46,199 nucleotides of DNA from JAISFI01 sp031552425 (GTDB lineage Bacteria > Bacteroidota > Bacteroidia > Bacteroidales > Azobacteroidaceae), in NCBI GenBank assembly GCA_031552425.1, contig JAVBMM010000157.1, forward strand, positions 1 through 46,199, given 5' to 3'. Made by a program: the position numbers and the translations under genes. Below the pieces are notes generated by a model, which had not been told where the DNA came from, ran no database searches, and saw only the letters and a list, made by a program, of their open reading frames with translations. Shown here one piece after another: positions 17,470-26,129 of this stretch; the first letter of the stretch is position 1; the number at the start of each line of letters is the position of its first letter.

Positions 17470-17573
17470 AAATATTTATCTAAATCGTACGAAGTTGTAA
17501 AGGTAATTATTAATTCACATAATTACCAAGAAACTATTTTGATAAACTCTTGAACTTAATCTTTTTGAATTAC

Positions 17574-17581
17574 TATCTTTG
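17574..17581 (+). promoter_or_regulatory. -7 promoter element for the two-component system
   Basis: TATCTTTG matches TAnnTTTG, with TTG at 17550-17552, 21 bases upstream, near the usual -33 spacing. The start codon of the sensor kinase follows 19 bases later, giving a short leader. Confidence 0.7.
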
Positions 17582-17600
17582 TTTCGCATATTAACTGATT

Positions 17601-18806
17601 ATGAAATTACAATTCAAACTTATCATTTTCTTCATATTCACACCTTTATTATTTGTTTGTATATATCAAGGGTTTTGGTTGTACAATTTTTACAACGATC
17701 AATTTGATAAAATGGAAGTTGATATCATGACGGCAATGAAAAATGCCGAAGACCAGTATGTCTACAGAAAAAATACATTTCAAAACAATGCTGATTTTTC
17801 AGATTTCAATAATCTTTTACAGTCAGAGTTAATTCAAAAAGGGATCCATACAAACACTTTTATTGAGATTTTCGATTTACAATCTCATCAAGTAAAGGAA
17901 AGTATTCCTTCCGATATTTCTGGTATTCAACATAAAGATTATAAATCATATGTATATCCTTATGATATTGAAGGGAAATATGCCTACAGACTGAACGTCT
18001 TGTCTCCCAATAAACTTATTATCAAACAGATGATTGGTATTTTAACCACTTCATTATTATTAGTTGTATTACTCTTTTTATCTTATCTATATTTATTCAA
18101 AATTATCTTTCGACAAAAAACATTGGATGAAATAAAAAGTGATTTCATCAATAATATGACACATGAATTAAAAACTCCCATATCAGTAGCTTATGCAGCA
18201 AATGATGCACTTTTAAACTACAAAATGATGGATGATCCGGAAAAAAGAGAAAAATACTTACGAATATCTCAAGAACAATTATTACATCTATCAGGATTAG
18301 TTGAACAAATACTTACAATGTCGGTCGAAGAAAGAAAAAATCTCAAATTATCAATAGAAAATGTCTCTTTAAAAGAATTGTTTGAAACGCTGAAAAAACA
18401 GTACACCATGCAATCTACAAAAAATGTGGAAATAGATATAAATATTCTTCCAGAAGATCTATCAGTCAGAGTAGATAAAATGCACTTTCGTAATGTAATG
18501 TGTAATTTGATCGAAAATGCCATAAAATATTCTGGAGAAGAAGTGAAAATTACATTAAAAGCAAGGACTGAAAACGATAAAAACCATATAAGTGTATGCG
18601 ACAATGGCATTGGAATTCCCGACGATTCCATTTTTAAAATTTTCGATAAATTTTATCGAGTTCCGACAGGTAATGTGCATAACGTCAAAGGCTATGGATT
18701 AGGCTTATCATATGTTAAAACTATCATCGAAAGACATGGAGGAAAGATACAGGTAAATAGTAAAGAAAACAAAGGTAGTTGCTTCGAAATAGAAATTCCC
18801 TCATAA
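17601..18806 (+). CDS. Two-component sensor histidine kinase
   Basis: A membrane-bound histidine kinase of 401 residues. Two membrane helices (about 7-27 and 143-166) flank a periplasmic sensing domain of about 115 residues. The linker to the kinase is very short and shows no HAMP domain. The dimerisation box contains the phospho-accepting H188 (NNMTHELKTPIS). The ATP-binding domain has an N box (NLIENAIKY at 302-310), a G1 box (DNGIGIP at 334-340) and a G2 box (GYGLGLSYVK at 364-373). It lies six bases before its response regulator and is co-transcribed with it. The pair resembles the RprX/RprY type known from Bacteroides. The signal sensed is unknown. Confidence 0.93.
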   Translation: MKLQFKLIIFFIFTPLLFVCIYQGFWLYNFYNDQFDKMEVDIMTAMKNAEDQYVYRKNTFQNNADFSDFNNLLQSELIQKGIHTNTFIEIFDLQSHQVKESIPSDISGIQHKDYKSYVYPYDIEGKYAYRLNVLSPNKLIIKQMIGILTTSLLLVVLLFLSYLYLFKIIFRQKTLDEIKSDFINNMTHELKTPISVAYAANDALLNYKMMDDPEKREKYLRISQEQLLHLSGLVEQILTMSVEERKNLKLSIENVSLKELFETLKKQYTMQSTKNVEIDINILPEDLSVRVDKMHFRNVMCNLIENAIKYSGEEVKITLKARTENDKNHISVCDNGIGIPDDSIFKIFDKFYRVPTGNVHNVKGYGLGLSYVKTIIERHGGKIQVNSKENKGSCFEIEIPS

Positions 18807-18812
18807 AATAAA

Positions 18813-19496
18813 ATGAAAACACAAACAAAGTTGTTACTCGTAGAAGATGAATCTGCATTAGCAATGATCATCAAAGATGTATTGGAAAAAGAAGATTTTT
18901 TGGTAGAATGGGCTCCTAACGGGAACCAAGGATTAAAATTATTTCATGAATTTCAGCCGGATATTCTTGTTGCAGATATCATGATGCCTCAATTAGACGG
19001 ATTGAGTATGGTTCAACAAATTAGGCAAAATAATCACCAAACACCTGTTTTATTTCTAAGCGCCAAATCGAAAACAGAAGACGTTGTACAAGGCTTTGAA
19101 ACCGGAGGAAATGATTATTTAAAAAAACCTTTTGGAATGGAAGAATTAATTGTAAGAATCAAAAGCCTTTTGAATAAAGATATCCGAAAAAAAGAAGAAG
19201 TAAAAATATATCAGGTCGGGAAATATACTTTTGACACCATTCTTCAAACTCTTACTCATGAAAATGAAGTTGAACACCTTTCACACAGGGAAACTGAAAT
19301 TTTAGAGCGGTTATGCAAAAATCAAAATAATATTTTGGATAATCAATCCGTCTTGTTGGAGCTCTGGGGTGATGATGATTTTTTCAACACCCGCAGTCTC
19401 CATGTTTTTATAGTCAAATTAAGAAAAAAACTATCTAAAGATACAAATATCAGAATTATTAATGTTAGAGGAGTCGGATACAAATTAGTCTTTTGA
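18813..19496 (+). CDS. OmpR-family response regulator
   Basis: A response regulator of 227 residues. The receiver domain (about 1-122) has acidic residues E11-D12, the phospho-accepting D55 (VADIMMPQ) and the conserved lysine K105 before proline. The C-terminal winged helix of the OmpR/PhoB type (about 130-227) ends with RGVGYKLVF. It is activated by the sensor kinase encoded six bases upstream. It resembles RprY-type regulators of Bacteroidales. Its end faces the end of a minus-strand tonB-like gene with only one base between them. Target genes cannot be deduced from the window. Confidence 0.94.
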   Translation: MKTQTKLLLVEDESALAMIIKDVLEKEDFLVEWAPNGNQGLKLFHEFQPDILVADIMMPQLDGLSMVQQIRQNNHQTPVLFLSAKSKTEDVVQGFETGGNDYLKKPFGMEELIVRIKSLLNKDIRKKEEVKIYQVGKYTFDTILQTLTHENEVEHLSHRETEILERLCKNQNNILDNQSVLLELWGDDDFFNTRSLHVFIVKLRKKLSKDTNIRIINVRGVGYKLVF

Positions 19497-19497
19497 A

Positions 19498-20325
19498 TCA
19501 TGATTCTAATTTGAATTTCACCGGTAAGGAAAAATAGACCGGCACTGTTTTCCCATTTTGCCTTCCGGGAATCCATTGAGGCATTGATTTTACCACCCGA
19601 ATAGCTTCTTTGTCACAAGTCGGAGATAAACCTTTCAACACCTCAACCTCTCGTATCATACCATCCTCTCCTACAATAAAACGAAGAACAACACGACCTT
19701 GTACTCCCATCTCCATATCAGCCACCGGATATCTCAGGTTCATGGAAAGATATCTCATTAATTCTACACTTCCGCCGGGATAAGAAGGCATTATTTCCGC
19801 TACAGTAAATGTTTCCTTTTGTACTTGTTTTACTCCTGTAACAACATCAACATCCAAATCCTTCGGGTTAATTGCATTTACGTCGTTACTCCCTTCTATG
19901 TCTTTATGATAAATTATTCCGTTTAATTTATTCAATTCCTCTTGAGTTCTAACTTCTTCCCCATCATCCGGAGTGTTTTTATCAATTTTATACTCGGTAA
20001 ATTTAAATGCAGACTTCACTAACGGAAGTTCCTTTACTGGTTGTTGAACAAACTCTTGTTCCGGTTTGGGTTCTGACAAATCAAATTTATTCAATACCAC
20101 AACCTCACGCACAGAGTTTTTTGTACCATTATTCGCTCGATCCATTTTGTTAAAAATTTTCATTCCAACCGCAACAATTGAACAAGCAAATAAAACAATA
20201 ATCAACGCGATCAAGTGCCTATCAGACGATTTTTGTCTTAGCGCATAGGCTCCGTAACTTTTGTTTTTTCCTTCAAAAATCAAATCGCACCAAACTTCGG
20301 AAGTTAAATTTACATCTCGTGCCAT
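19498..20325 (-). CDS. Second TonB family energy transducer
   Basis: A 275-residue TonB-family protein. It starts with the Bacteroidota-type cytoplasmic segment W-x-D-x-[IV]-FEGKNKSYGAYALR (about residues 12-30), followed by a single membrane helix (about 38-60). A Pro/Glu-containing periplasmic linker leads to a C-terminal TonB domain (about 185-275). That domain has YPGG, the partner-binding QGRVVLRFIV, and V-K-SMPQW-PG. It differs in layout from the TonB encoded at 5410-6177, which has a charged helical linker, and no exbB/exbD lies beside it. It probably shares the ExbBD motor or serves a particular set of outer-membrane receptors. It stands alone, divergent from the esterase gene. Confidence 0.92.
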   Translation of the reverse strand: MARDVNLTSEVWCDLIFEGKNKSYGAYALRQKSSDRHLIALIIVLFACSIVAVGMKIFNKMDRANNGTKNSVREVVVLNKFDLSEPKPEQEFVQQPVKELPLVKSAFKFTEYKIDKNTPDDGEEVRTQEELNKLNGIIYHKDIEGSNDVNAINPKDLDVDVVTGVKQVQKETFTVAEIMPSYPGGSVELMRYLSMNLRYPVADMEMGVQGRVVLRFIVGEDGMIREVEVLKGLSPTCDKEAIRVVKSMPQWIPGRQNGKTVPVYFSLPVKFKLES

Positions 20326-20446
20326 GTCTGTAAGTTTTAAAGTTTTACATTACAAAGAACGGTATGATTTGAAATAAACTATGTTTCCAGAATACTACTT
20401 AGTGTTAGCAAGTGTTAACGATAAATATCATTAGTTTACATCAATA

Positions 20447-20476
20447 TTGTTTTATCATAAATATTTCCTATTTTTG
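20447..20476 (+). promoter_or_regulatory. Promoter of the glucuronoyl esterase-like gene
   Basis: TATTTTTG at 20469-20476 matches TAnnTTTG, and TTG at 20447-20449 stands 19 bases upstream, the usual spacing. Transcription should start near 20483, which rules out translation from the in-frame ATG at 20447 and supports the ATG at 20498. Upstream, GTGTTA occurs twice 11 bases apart (20403-20408 and 20412-20417 approximately), a possible regulator site. Confidence 0.7.
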
Positions 20477-20497
20477 TTTTTTCTTAAATTTTATATC

Positions 20498-21904
20498 ATG
20501 AAAAATTTCAAAAATATTTTGATGGCAAGCGCTATCATTTTTAGTTTTATTTTACTGACTGATGCATCCGCACAAGGCGTCATCACTAAGTACTACTCTC
20601 CAAATCCCGGTGTTGAAAAAGCATTCAAAGTAAAACAAGAGGAATCTCTCGTTCCGGAATATGTCTTACCTGACTTATTGATTTCCGACAATGGAAAAAC
20701 CATCGAAAATGCAGAAATGTGGTGGAAAATAAAAAGGCCGGAACTACTGTCATGGTTTGAAAACCAAATGTATGGGAAAACTCCTCTATTTTCAATGGCA
20801 ATCAAAGATTTTTTAAAAAACCCGATAGTAGAAGTCAGAGCTGAGAAAAAAGACGCATTAGGAGGAAAAGCAACCAGGCGAGAAGTCAGATTACACTTTA
20901 CATCCGATAAAAAAGGATTTTTTATCGATTTACTTATTTACATACCAAACAATGTAAAAAAAGCAGTACCTGCATTTACCATGCTTAATTTCAAAGGAAA
21001 TCAGGCTACAACAAACGAACCCGATGTGTTTATTTGTGAATCATGGGTTACCGGAAGAAAAGACGGGACCGAAATACGTAATAAATCAACAGAAAAATCA
21101 AGAGGTGTTTCACAAGACAGATGGCCATTCGAAATGATTATTGACAGGGGATATGCTGTTGCAACTGCTTGTTATCATGATATTGATCCGGATTATGATG
21201 ATGGTTTCCAAAATGGCATTCATCCATATTTCTATAAAAAAGGACAAACAAGACCAGATGGTAACGAATGGGGAAGTATCGGTGCTTGGGCTTGGGGACT
21301 ATCCAGGATAATGGATTATCTGGAAACAGAACCAAGAATCAATTCTAAACAAGTCGCCGTTGCCGGACATTCCAGATTGGGAAAAACTTCTCTTTGGGCA
21401 GGAGCACAAGATCAACGTTTCGCCATCGTCATTTCAAACAATTCCGGATGTGGAGGAGCCGCTTTGTCTAAACGTGTTTTTGGCGAAAATTTAGACATAA
21501 TCAATTATGTAAGACCTCACTGGTTTTGCGGAAACTTTAAATATTACAGTAATAACGAAAACGCTTTAGGTCTTGATCAACATGCCTTAATGGCCTTAAT
21601 TGCTCCCAGACCTTTATACGTTGCTTCTGCCGAAAAAGATTTATGGGCAGACCCTAAAGGGGAATTTTTATCAGCAATTAATGCCGACCCTGTATATAAA
21701 TTGCTCGGAACGGAAGGAGCTGGAAACGCGTTGAATAACGTTACCAAAAAGAAAGGAAACTTGATATACGATGTAAAAATGCCGGAATTAAACAATCCTA
21801 TTGGAAGTATTATTCATTATCATATTAGGACAGGAGTTCACGCTGTAACCAATTACGATTGGGAACAATATCTTTCTTTCGCAGATAAATATTTCAAAAA
21901 ATAA
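20498..21904 (+). CDS. CE15-like glucuronoyl esterase / acetyl xylan esterase-type hydrolase
   Basis: An exported alpha/beta hydrolase of 468 residues. The signal peptide covers residues 1-26 (ending DASAQ). The nucleophile motif GHSRLGK at 290-296 (Ser292) is characteristic of carbohydrate esterase family 15, and the catalytic His is likely H448 in GVHAVTNYDW. Family members split the ester between 4-O-methylglucuronic acid of xylan and lignin alcohols. Where fungal members have the catalytic acid (E-S-G) this protein has N-S-G (NNSGCGG at 314-320), so the acid is probably in the later SAEKDLW segment, as in many bacterial members. No other plant-wall enzymes lie nearby. The start at 20498 is chosen because the promoter lies just before it and it gives a clean signal peptide. 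Confidence 0.88.
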   Translation: MKNFKNILMASAIIFSFILLTDASAQGVITKYYSPNPGVEKAFKVKQEESLVPEYVLPDLLISDNGKTIENAEMWWKIKRPELLSWFENQMYGKTPLFSMAIKDFLKNPIVEVRAEKKDALGGKATRREVRLHFTSDKKGFFIDLLIYIPNNVKKAVPAFTMLNFKGNQATTNEPDVFICESWVTGRKDGTEIRNKSTEKSRGVSQDRWPFEMIIDRGYAVATACYHDIDPDYDDGFQNGIHPYFYKKGQTRPDGNEWGSIGAWAWGLSRIMDYLETEPRINSKQVAVAGHSRLGKTSLWAGAQDQRFAIVISNNSGCGGAALSKRVFGENLDIINYVRPHWFCGNFKYYSNNENALGLDQHALMALIAPRPLYVASAEKDLWADPKGEFLSAINADPVYKLLGTEGAGNALNNVTKKKGNLIYDVKMPELNNPIGSIIHYHIRTGVHAVTNYDWEQYLSFADKYFKK

Positions 21905-21930
21905 AAATATAACATATAACTATACAGGCA

Positions 21931-23262
21931 TTAAACTACCGGAAGATTCATTCCGGTTAGTTTCCTGTATAGATCTAAAGCATATACATCCGTCATTCCG
22001 GAAACATAATCGATTACAGATTGTATCTTTGAATAAATACTTGTATCAAAAGTCTTGAATTGCTCTGGGAAACTGCGCAACAAAAGTTCGGAATATTTTT
22101 CGTTAGGACTGAGTATTGCATTAATGTATGCATCCAATAAAAAACCTATTATCCGGTAACCGGCCAATTCTATATCCAATACTTCTTGAGCACGATAGAT
22201 TTTCTTCACAGAAAGTTTGGCAGTCGTTTTATAAGCATCACTTGGCAATTTACTGATATGATCTATTAAAGAACCTTGAAATATACCTTTTAATATTTTA
22301 TCTTCATTTTCTAAAAAGACTTGAGAACATTCATCAATCAATAAACCAATAACACTTGAGCGCAAATATGCTATCTGTTCATTTTCATCTTTTACCATTT
22401 GCATTACCTGCCTTATATGTGCTTGTTTTTCTTCAGAAAAATATTGCAACAGTAGTTTTATAGTCTCTTCCGTAGTTATCAGACGTAATTTATGAGCATC
22501 CTCCAAATCCATGATCTGATAACAAATGTCATCTGCCGCTTCAACAAGGTAAACCAATGGGTAACGAACATAACTCAACGGATCTTGAGATAATTGTATA
22601 ATTCCCAATTCTGTTGCAATACGTTTATAATCTTCCTCTTCTGAAGCAAAAAAACCAAATTTACCTTTTGGCCCTGTCAATTGTGAAGAATAAGGATATT
22701 TGACAATCGTAGCCAACGTTGAATAAGTCATAACAAATCCTCCTACTCTACGTCCATTAAATTGATGCGTCAACAAACGTATAGAATTAGCATTTCCCTC
22801 AAAATGAATAAAATCAGATGTTCTACTACCCTCTTCTTTTATTTGGGTCAATAAATACTTTCCTTTTCCTTCTGAAAAATATGAAGAAATTGCTTTTTCC
22901 CCTGAATGCCCGAAAGGAGGATTTCCTAAATCATGAGCCAGACATGCAGCTGAGACAATAGATCCTATCTCCATAAAATCAACTGAAAGATCCGGATTTG
23001 ACTGACTTAAAAAACGTCCTACCTTATCACCTAAAGAGCGTCCAACACAAGATACCTCCAAACTATGAGTTAGCCTATTATGAACAAACACACTGCCAGG
23101 AAGCGGAAAAACTTGCGTTTTATTTTGCAATCGACGAAATGGAGAAGAAAAAACTAATCTATCATAATCTCGTTGAAAATCAGTTCGGTCATGTAACTTA
23201 TAATTATGATAAGCCTCCATACCAAAACGCTTTGATGATAATAATTGCTGCCAATTCATCAT
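21931..23262 (-). CDS. dgt: Deoxyguanosinetriphosphate triphosphohydrolase (dGTPase) family protein
   Basis: An HD-domain dNTP triphosphohydrolase of 443 residues. It splits dNTPs, classically dGTP, into a deoxynucleoside and triphosphate. Metal-binding residues are seen at H66 (LTHSLEV) and the HD pair 110-111 (LAHDLGNPPFGHSGE). The N-terminal DYDRLVFSSPFRRLQNKTQV segment (33-52) is typical. A late aspartate (LVEAADDICYQIMDLEDA) completes the metal site. Its start codon shares a base with the stop of the upstream DUF454 gene (TAATG). Such enzymes balance nucleotide pools and can also limit phages. A short stem (CCGGAA...TTCCGG, 21939-21956) lies inside the last codons. Confidence 0.93.
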   Translation of the reverse strand: MMNWQQLLSSKRFGMEAYHNYKLHDRTDFQRDYDRLVFSSPFRRLQNKTQVFPLPGSVFVHNRLTHSLEVSCVGRSLGDKVGRFLSQSNPDLSVDFMEIGSIVSAACLAHDLGNPPFGHSGEKAISSYFSEGKGKYLLTQIKEEGSRTSDFIHFEGNANSIRLLTHQFNGRRVGGFVMTYSTLATIVKYPYSSQLTGPKGKFGFFASEEEDYKRIATELGIIQLSQDPLSYVRYPLVYLVEAADDICYQIMDLEDAHKLRLITTEETIKLLLQYFSEEKQAHIRQVMQMVKDENEQIAYLRSSVIGLLIDECSQVFLENEDKILKGIFQGSLIDHISKLPSDAYKTTAKLSVKKIYRAQEVLDIELAGYRIIGFLLDAYINAILSPNEKYSELLLRSFPEQFKTFDTSIYSKIQSVIDYVSGMTDVYALDLYRKLTGMNLPVV

Positions 23263-23627
23263 TATTTACTTTTAAAAGACAATATATGCCAAGTTACTCC
23301 TATTGATATTAATAATAACAAAATTTTCACCGGAGTGTTTTCAATCAAAAAGATAATACAATATAAGATGCTTGTCCACATCAAAGAAATGGATATGACT
23401 TTGGCCTTCACAGGAATGATGCGATTTTCATTAAAATCGCAGATATATTTTCCCAAATATGGTTGGCGAAGCAACCAATCATAGCATTTTTGGGAACTCC
23501 TATAATAAAGAAATGCTGTTAAAAGCAAAAAAGGAGTAGTAGGTAATAATGGAATAAAAATTCCCGCAATCCCTAAAACCAGGCTAATAGTTCCTAAAAT
23601 AATGAAAATAACTTTAACAACAGGCAT
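23262..23627 (-). CDS. YbaN/DUF454 family inner-membrane protein
   Basis: A 121-residue membrane protein of the DUF454 (YbaN) family. It has two hydrophobic N-terminal segments (about 4-40) containing the typical GIFIPLLPTTPFLLLTAFLYYRSS pattern, of which PLLPTTPF is the hallmark. A short soluble stretch with a W-L-x-x-P-x-x-G-x-Y motif (50-62) follows, then two more membrane segments near the C-terminus. The function of the family is not known. It lies 12 bp after the CPBP gene and overlaps dgt by one base, so the three form one operon. Confidence 0.9.
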   Translation of the reverse strand: MPVVKVIFIILGTISLVLGIAGIFIPLLPTTPFLLLTAFLYYRSSQKCYDWLLRQPYLGKYICDFNENRIIPVKAKVISISLMWTSILYCIIFLIENTPVKILLLLISIGVTWHILSFKSK

Positions 23628-23639
23628 TTCAATATTCTG

Positions 23640-24545
23640 TTATTCTTTCAATAGGATCTTTTTCTCTCCCAAATATTTAATAGCAAACAAGAATGTCAAT
23701 CCAAGGAGTAAAGATAGAAATGACATCCAAAAAGTATCTCCCGTCCCTATAGTGTCCAATTTTTCTTGTATATCATTTTCGGGAATAAAATATGAAACCA
23801 CAACACTGATTACGTTATTAGTAAAATGAGCAATTACAGGAATCCAGATAGATTTTGTCCACAACAAAAGATAACCCAAAATAGCTCCTAATAACATTCT
23901 GGGGATAAATCCGTAAAATTGCATATGAATAGCACTAAAAATAAATGCCACAGTCCATATTACCACATGAGGATTTTTAGTGATTTTTTGAAAAATACGT
24001 TGCATCACTCCACGAAAAAAGAACTCTTCTCCTACCCCAGCTATCACACCAAAAAGAAAAATATTAAACAGAAAAAGAGAAATTTTATCTGTATTCAGTA
24101 ATTGTTTTGTCAAAGCCTGTGCATTATCTTCCATCTGACGAAGGATTGTTTCCAAAGGCTTCATAGACTCCGGAAAAACAATTTGTTCATTCAGTAAAAT
24201 AATATAGTTTAAAAAAGGGATAAAAACAATTATTGTAAAAACTGTCAGGACGATTAAATTCCATGAAGGTTTATGTAATTGTAAATAATCATAAACGTTT
24301 TCACTATACAGATAAGCTAAATAACAAGATGGTAAAAGAAAACTTGTCACAGAAACTATGAATTGCATCACCCGCATTGTATCAATATTAGTACTTAGAA
24401 ATTCCGGGGAAATTCCCATAATCATACCAAGCAAAAGAAAAATAATGATCCCAAGAATCATTCCTGCAAGAAATAAGCCTATCAACATGGCTAATTGAAC
24501 CGCAAATGGAGACTCTTTAAATATTCCACGTAAACTCATACTCAT
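23640..24545 (-). CDS. CPBP family intramembrane glutamic endopeptidase
   Basis: A polytopic membrane protein (301 residues from the start used here) of the CPBP/Abi family, related to Rce1 proteases. Motif 1 is GVGEEFFFRG (the EExxxR pair), motif 2 FSAIHMQFYG (FxxxH), and motif 3 AHFTNN, so all catalytic positions are present. Members cleave membrane-bound or prenylated-like proteins, or serve in bacteriocin immunity; the target here is unknown. The ATG at 24545 (with another at 24539) is preferred to an upstream start at 24638. The promoter element CAAATGTA (TACATTTG on the minus strand, 24569 to 24562) lies between the two, and the upstream extension lacks family-like sequence. It leads an operon with DUF454 and dgt. 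Confidence 0.88.
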   Translation of the reverse strand: MSMSLRGIFKESPFAVQLAMLIGLFLAGMILGIIIFLLLGMIMGISPEFLSTNIDTMRVMQFIVSVTSFLLPSCYLAYLYSENVYDYLQLHKPSWNLIVLTVFTIIVFIPFLNYIILLNEQIVFPESMKPLETILRQMEDNAQALTKQLLNTDKISLFLFNIFLFGVIAGVGEEFFFRGVMQRIFQKITKNPHVVIWTVAFIFSAIHMQFYGFIPRMLLGAILGYLLLWTKSIWIPVIAHFTNNVISVVVSYFIPENDIQEKLDTIGTGDTFWMSFLSLLLGLTFLFAIKYLGEKKILLKE

Positions 24546-24561
24546 TATAAATTTAAAGACA

Positions 24562-24569
24562 CAAATGTA
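24562..24569 (-). promoter_or_regulatory. -7 promoter element for the CPBP-DUF454-dgt operon
   Basis: On the minus strand TACATTTG matches TAnnTTTG. It stands 16 bases before the preferred ATG at 24545. No clear -33 element was seen. Confidence 0.6.
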
Positions 24570-24704
24570 CTGATTATTGGTAATATTGAATATATATTTT
24601 CCTATTAAATCATTATTTTTGTTATTTTTTCGATACAAAATAAAACTATTTTTATGTTATCTTCTACTTCTCTTAAGATAAGGATTCACAAGCACCGAAT
24701 TGTT

Positions 24705-24734
24705 TTGTAAATTTCAAAGAATAAATTAACTTTG
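24705..24734 (+). promoter_or_regulatory. Promoter of the trigger factor-clpP-clpX operon
   Basis: TTTG at 24705-24708 and TAACTTTG at 24727-24734 are 18 bases apart, close to the usual Bacteroidota spacing. Because this element covers the TTG at 24732, translation must begin further on, at the ATG at 24768. Confidence 0.72.
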
Positions 24735-24767
24735 TGCCTCAAAACAAAAAATCAAATTACAAATAGA

Positions 24768-26123
24768 ATGAACATTACATTAAAAAATACCGATTCGGTG
24801 AATGCCATCGTAAAAATCGACATTGTAAAAAATGACTATTCTGAAAATATTGAAACTTCTCTAAGAAAATTCAGACAAAAAGCTGATATTCCAGGTTTTC
24901 GTAAAGGAATGGCTCCTGCAGGAATGATAAAAAAGATGTATGGAGAAGCTATTATGGCTGAAGAAATCAACAAATTAGTATCTGAAAAACTATTCTCATA
25001 TATCCGCGAAAATAAATTGAATATTTTAGGAGAGCCGATTCCGAATGAAACAGAACAAAAAGAAATTAATTTCGGAACTCAAGAAGATTTTGAATTTTGT
25101 TTTGACATAGGTCTTGCTCCTGAAATAGCCGTAGATATCAATAAAAAAGATAAATTACCCTATTATACAATTAAAATAGACGATGAGCTTTTAAATAAAC
25201 AAATCGAATCATATAAAGCTAATTACGGAACATATAAACAAGTAGATGAATTTTCCGGGAAAGACATGCTCAAAGGAACTCTTTCCGAATGTGAAAACGG
25301 ATCAATTAAATCTGAAGGATTACATGTAGAAGAAGCTGTTATGATGCCTTCTTACATAAAAGATGATGCCGAAAAAGCTAAATTTGAAAACGTAAAAAAA
25401 GGAGATGTTATTATTTACAATCCTTACAAATCTTACGAAGGAAACGAAACAGAATTATCCTCCTTTTTCAAAATAAGTAAAGAAGATGTAAATAAATATA
25501 ACGGAGATTTCAGTTATGAAATCAAAGAAATAACACATTATGAAGAAGCTGAATTGAACGAAGAACTTTTCAATCGAGTTTTCCCCGAAGAAAACGTTAA
25601 AACAGAAACAGAATTCAAAGAAAAAGTTCGTGAGCAAATGGCTTCTCAATATGAAAGTAATTCTGACTATAAATTCTTATTAGATGCCCGTAATCTACTA
25701 GAAAAAAAAGCAGGAAACCTACAATTTCCTGATGCATTTTTGAAACGTTGGATGCTGGTATCCGATAAAAACCGTTCCATTGAGTCAATCGAAGAAGATT
25801 ATCCTAAAATTATTGAAGATTTGAAATTTCACCTAATTAAAGAACAATTGGTGAAAGACAATGATATCAAACTAGAAGAAGGAGATTTGATAACATATGC
25901 CAAGCGGGCAGCTCTAGCTCAATTTGCACAATATGGTATGGCATCAGTTCCCAATGACATACTGGAAAACTATGCAAAAGATATGTTGAAAAAACAAGAA
26001 ACTGTACAACATATTGCTGACAGAGCCATAGAAGACAAACTAATTAAATGTATCAAAGAAAAAGTACATGTAGACGAGAAACAAACATCAATAGATGAAT
26101 TTACCAAACTATTCGAAAAATAA
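24768..26123 (+). CDS. tig: Trigger factor
   Basis: Trigger factor, the ribosome-bound chaperone, 451 residues from the ATG at 24768. The N-terminal ribosome-binding domain contains a variant of the signature, PGFRKGMAP (about residues 42-50, classically GFRxGKxP). A divergent peptidyl-prolyl isomerase-type middle domain (about 150-235) and the C-terminal chaperone arms follow. Bacteroidota trigger factors usually have a poorly conserved middle domain and this one fits. The gene starts an operon with clpP six bases downstream and clpX beyond, linking folding at the ribosome with ClpXP proteolysis, the same order as in many bacteria. Confidence 0.94.
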   Translation: MNITLKNTDSVNAIVKIDIVKNDYSENIETSLRKFRQKADIPGFRKGMAPAGMIKKMYGEAIMAEEINKLVSEKLFSYIRENKLNILGEPIPNETEQKEINFGTQEDFEFCFDIGLAPEIAVDINKKDKLPYYTIKIDDELLNKQIESYKANYGTYKQVDEFSGKDMLKGTLSECENGSIKSEGLHVEEAVMMPSYIKDDAEKAKFENVKKGDVIIYNPYKSYEGNETELSSFFKISKEDVNKYNGDFSYEIKEITHYEEAELNEELFNRVFPEENVKTETEFKEKVREQMASQYESNSDYKFLLDARNLLEKKAGNLQFPDAFLKRWMLVSDKNRSIESIEEDYPKIIEDLKFHLIKEQLVKDNDIKLEEGDLITYAKRAALAQFAQYGMASVPNDILENYAKDMLKKQETVQHIADRAIEDKLIKCIKEKVHVDEKQTSIDEFTKLFEK

Positions 26124-26129
26124 TTTACT

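Noticed and set aside
20447..20497. Upstream in-frame start for the CE15-like gene
   Set aside because: The promoter -7 element lies at 20469-20476, downstream of this ATG, and the extension would spoil the signal peptide.
21931..24545. Anti-phage defence island (dGTPase plus CPBP/Abi protein)
   Set aside because: Both families have defence-linked members, but this operon has a DUF454 housekeeping gene, native composition and no other defence or mobile genes, so it does not support a defence call.
24546..24638. N-terminal extension of the CPBP protein
   Set aside because: A TACATTTG promoter element lies within it and the added residues are not like the family.
24732..24767. TTG start for trigger factor
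   Set aside because: It lies inside the TAACTTTG promoter element; the ATG at 24768 gives the normal N-terminus.
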